Below are positions 62,447-64,000 of a stretch of 64,000 nt of DNA, piece by piece. This stretch comes from an uncultured Aquimarina sp. (GTDB lineage: Bacteria > Bacteroidota > Bacteroidia > Flavobacteriales > Flavobacteriaceae): contig CANMCO010000001.1 of NCBI GenBank assembly GCA_947496355.1, positions 124,001-188,000 on the forward strand, given 5' to 3'. A program made the position numbers and the translations under genes. Below the pieces are notes generated by a model. The model searched no databases. It was not told the DNA's origin and saw only the letters and a program-made list of their open reading frames with translations. Every line of letters starts with the position of its first letter. Position 1 is the stretch's first letter.

Positions 62447-64000
62447 TTATAAATCAAATTTGATTCCTTGTGCTAGTGGTAGTTCTGTAGTATAGTTTAT
62501 GGTGTTTGTCTGGCGGCGCATATACACTTTCCATGCATCAGATCCTGACTCACGACCACCTCCGGTTTCTTTTTCTCCTCCAAAAGCTCCACCAATCTCG
62601 GCTCCAGAAGTACCAATATTCACATTGGCAATCCCACAATCTGAACCTGCATGAGATAAGAAACGTTCTGCTTCGCGCAAATTATTGGTCATAATTGCAG
62701 AGGATAGCCCTTGTGCTACACCGTTTTGAACTTCTATTGCATTTTCTACATCACCGCTATATTTTAATAAATATAAAACTGGTGCAAAAGTTTCATGTTG
62801 TACAATTTCGAAAGAATTTTTGGCTTCGGCAATAGCAGGTTTTACGTAGCACCCACTTTCGTAACCTTCACCAGAAAGCACTCCTCCTTCAACAATAATA
62901 TTTCCTCCTTCTGCTACTACTTTTTCCAAAGCATTTTGATACCCTTTCACCGCATCTTTATCAATAAGTGGCCCAACATGATTGTTTTCATCTAATGGGT
63001 TACCAATTCTTAACTGTCCATAAGCATCTACAACAGCATTTTTTACTTTATCATAAATTGATTCATGAATAATCAATCTACGTGTAGATGTACAACGTTG
63101 TCCTGCGGTTCCTACGGCTCCAAAAACGGCTCCAATTACTGTCATTTTTACATCTGCATCTGGGGTAACAATAATCGCATTGTTTCCACCAAGTTCAAGA
63201 AGTGATTTACCCAAACGTTGTCCTACTGTTGCTGCAACTATTTTACCCATTCTGGTAGATCCTGTTGCAGAAACTAAAGGAACTCTTTTGTCTGTAGTCA
63301 TCATTTCTCCTACTTTATAATCTCCGTTAATTAAACAGGAAATTCCTTCTGGCAGGTTGTTTTCTTTTAAAACTTTAGATATAATATTTTGACAAGCGAC
63401 CCCACATAGTGGTGTTTTTTCACTAGGTTTCCAAACACAAACATCTCCACAAATCCATGCAAGAGCAGTGTTCCATGCCCAAACTGCTACCGGGAAGTTA
63501 AATGCCGAAATAATCCCAACTATTCCAAGCGGGTGATATTGCTCATACATTCTGTGCCCTGGGCGTTCTGAGTGCATTGTCAAACCATGTAACTGTCTTG
63601 ATAACCCAACAGCAAAATCACAGATGTCAATCATTTCTTGTACTTCTCCCAGACCTTCTTGATATGATTTACCCATTTCATAAGAAACTAGTTTACCTAG
63701 AGGTTCTTTTAGTTCTCTAAGTGCTTCACCAAACTGCCTTACGATTTCACCTCGTTGTGGAGCTGGCATGACTCTCCATGATTTGAAAGCTTCGGTTGCT
63801 GCTTGTATTGCTTTTTCATAATCTGATTGGGTAGTTGCTTCTACCTTACCAATCAATTCACCATCTGCAGGAGAGTATGAAGCAAATGCTTCTCCAGAAG
63901 AAAACCAGTTTGATCCGGTTGAAGTCCCTTTATTGTGATCAGAAACACCTAATTGTTTTAGCGCCTCCTCAATTCCGAAATCTAATGTTGCTGTTGCCAT
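62447..64000 (-). CDS. ALDH7-family aldehyde dehydrogenase (L-piperidine-6-carboxylate / aminoadipate semialdehyde type)
   Basis: 517 residues, complete: the ATG is the last codon of the window. FNFPVAVWAWN and KPSEKTP (NAD site), ATGSTRMG, LELGGNN (general base Glu269) and GTAGQRCTSTRR (nucleophile Cys303). The AGQRCT context and start MATATLDFGIEEALKQLGV match antiquitin-like ALDH7 enzymes, which oxidise aminoadipate semialdehyde in lysine breakdown. The upstream promoter lies outside the window. Confidence 0.93.
   Translation of the reverse strand: MATATLDFGIEEALKQLGVSDHNKGTSTGSNWFSSGEAFASYSPADGELIGKVEATTQSDYEKAIQAATEAFKSWRVMPAPQRGEIVRQFGEALRELKEPLGKLVSYEMGKSYQEGLGEVQEMIDICDFAVGLSRQLHGLTMHSERPGHRMYEQYHPLGIVGIISAFNFPVAVWAWNTALAWICGDVCVWKPSEKTPLCGVACQNIISKVLKENNLPEGISCLINGDYKVGEMMTTDKRVPLVSATGSTRMGKIVAATVGQRLGKSLLELGGNNAIIVTPDADVKMTVIGAVFGAVGTAGQRCTSTRRLIIHESIYDKVKNAVVDAYGQLRIGNPLDENNHVGPLIDKDAVKGYQNALEKVVAEGGNIIVEGGVLSGEGYESGCYVKPAIAEAKNSFEIVQHETFAPVLYLLKYSGDVENAIEVQNGVAQGLSSAIMTNNLREAERFLSHAGSDCGIANVNIGTSGAEIGGAFGGEKETGGGRESGSDAWKVYMRRQTNTINYTTELPLAQGIKFDL

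Overview
The window is AT-rich chromosomal DNA from a member of the Bacteroidota, almost certainly a marine Flavobacteriaceae (an Aquimarina-like genus is a guess from overall style). The basis is a gliding-motility lipoprotein GldH next to RicT and PBP1A, a secreted protein with a type IX secretion (T9SS) type A C-terminal sorting domain, a complete Bat (Bacteroides aerotolerance) operon, many SPII lipoproteins, FecI/FecR/TonB-receptor regulation, and promoters of the TTTG-N19-TAnnTTTG type. No tRNA, rRNA, CRISPR array, prophage or insertion sequence was recognised.

Layout. 1-9 kb: PBP1A (cut by the window edge), gldH, ricT, trhO, an isolated 28-codon small gene, recA, then an ECF sigma factor paired with a protein that looks like an anti-sigma factor spanning both membranes. 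9-18.6 kb: orphan periplasmic-TPR histidine kinase, PlsC-type acyltransferase, trpS, a possibly structured gene-free 450 bp, GNAT acetyltransferase, a BlaI/M56-peptidase sensor pair with three operator-like repeats, and pheS with two conserved small genes. 18.6-22.5 kb: a nested palindromic repeat and a three-gene operon (transglutaminase-fold plus multi-TM protein, RimK-like ATP-grasp ligase, outer-membrane barrel). 22.5-27.2 kb: FecI/FecR/TonB receptor and a RelE-type toxin-antitoxin pair. 27.4-32.6 kb: CvpA and a SulP / beta-carbonic anhydrase / SulP bicarbonate-handling cluster. 32.8-35.2 kb: alpha/beta hydrolase and a DUF418 membrane protein.

35.2-44.9 kb: the Bat operon, read right to left as MoxR ATPase, DUF58, a BatD-like protein, BatA, an inserted flavodoxin-fold reductase, BatB, BatC, BatD and BatE. 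45-49 kb: SDR enzyme, ECF sigma factor with a multi-TM partner, AlbA_2/Schlafen-type protein and a metallophosphatase. 49.1-52.3 kb: two different Cys-rich RiPP-like precursor peptides flank a TPR-TM-AraC regulator. One of them follows a lipoprotein that could act as immunity or receptor protein. No modification enzyme is visible. 52.4-64 kb: an SPFH/GYF protein with a zinc-ribbon membrane partner (YdjI/YdjG-like), lipoproteins, a 1226-residue T9SS cargo, a glucosidase-like lipoprotein, a trypsin-fold protein that has lost two of three catalytic residues, and an ALDH7-type aldehyde dehydrogenase ending exactly at the window edge.

The best candidates for little-described biology are the orphan peptide / TPR-AraC locus (49.1-52.3 kb), the transglutaminase / ATP-grasp / barrel operon (18.9-22.5 kb), the dual-membrane anti-sigma system (6.9-9.0 kb), the 28-codon gene at 5.1 kb and the trypsin-fold pseudoprotease at 61-62.3 kb.
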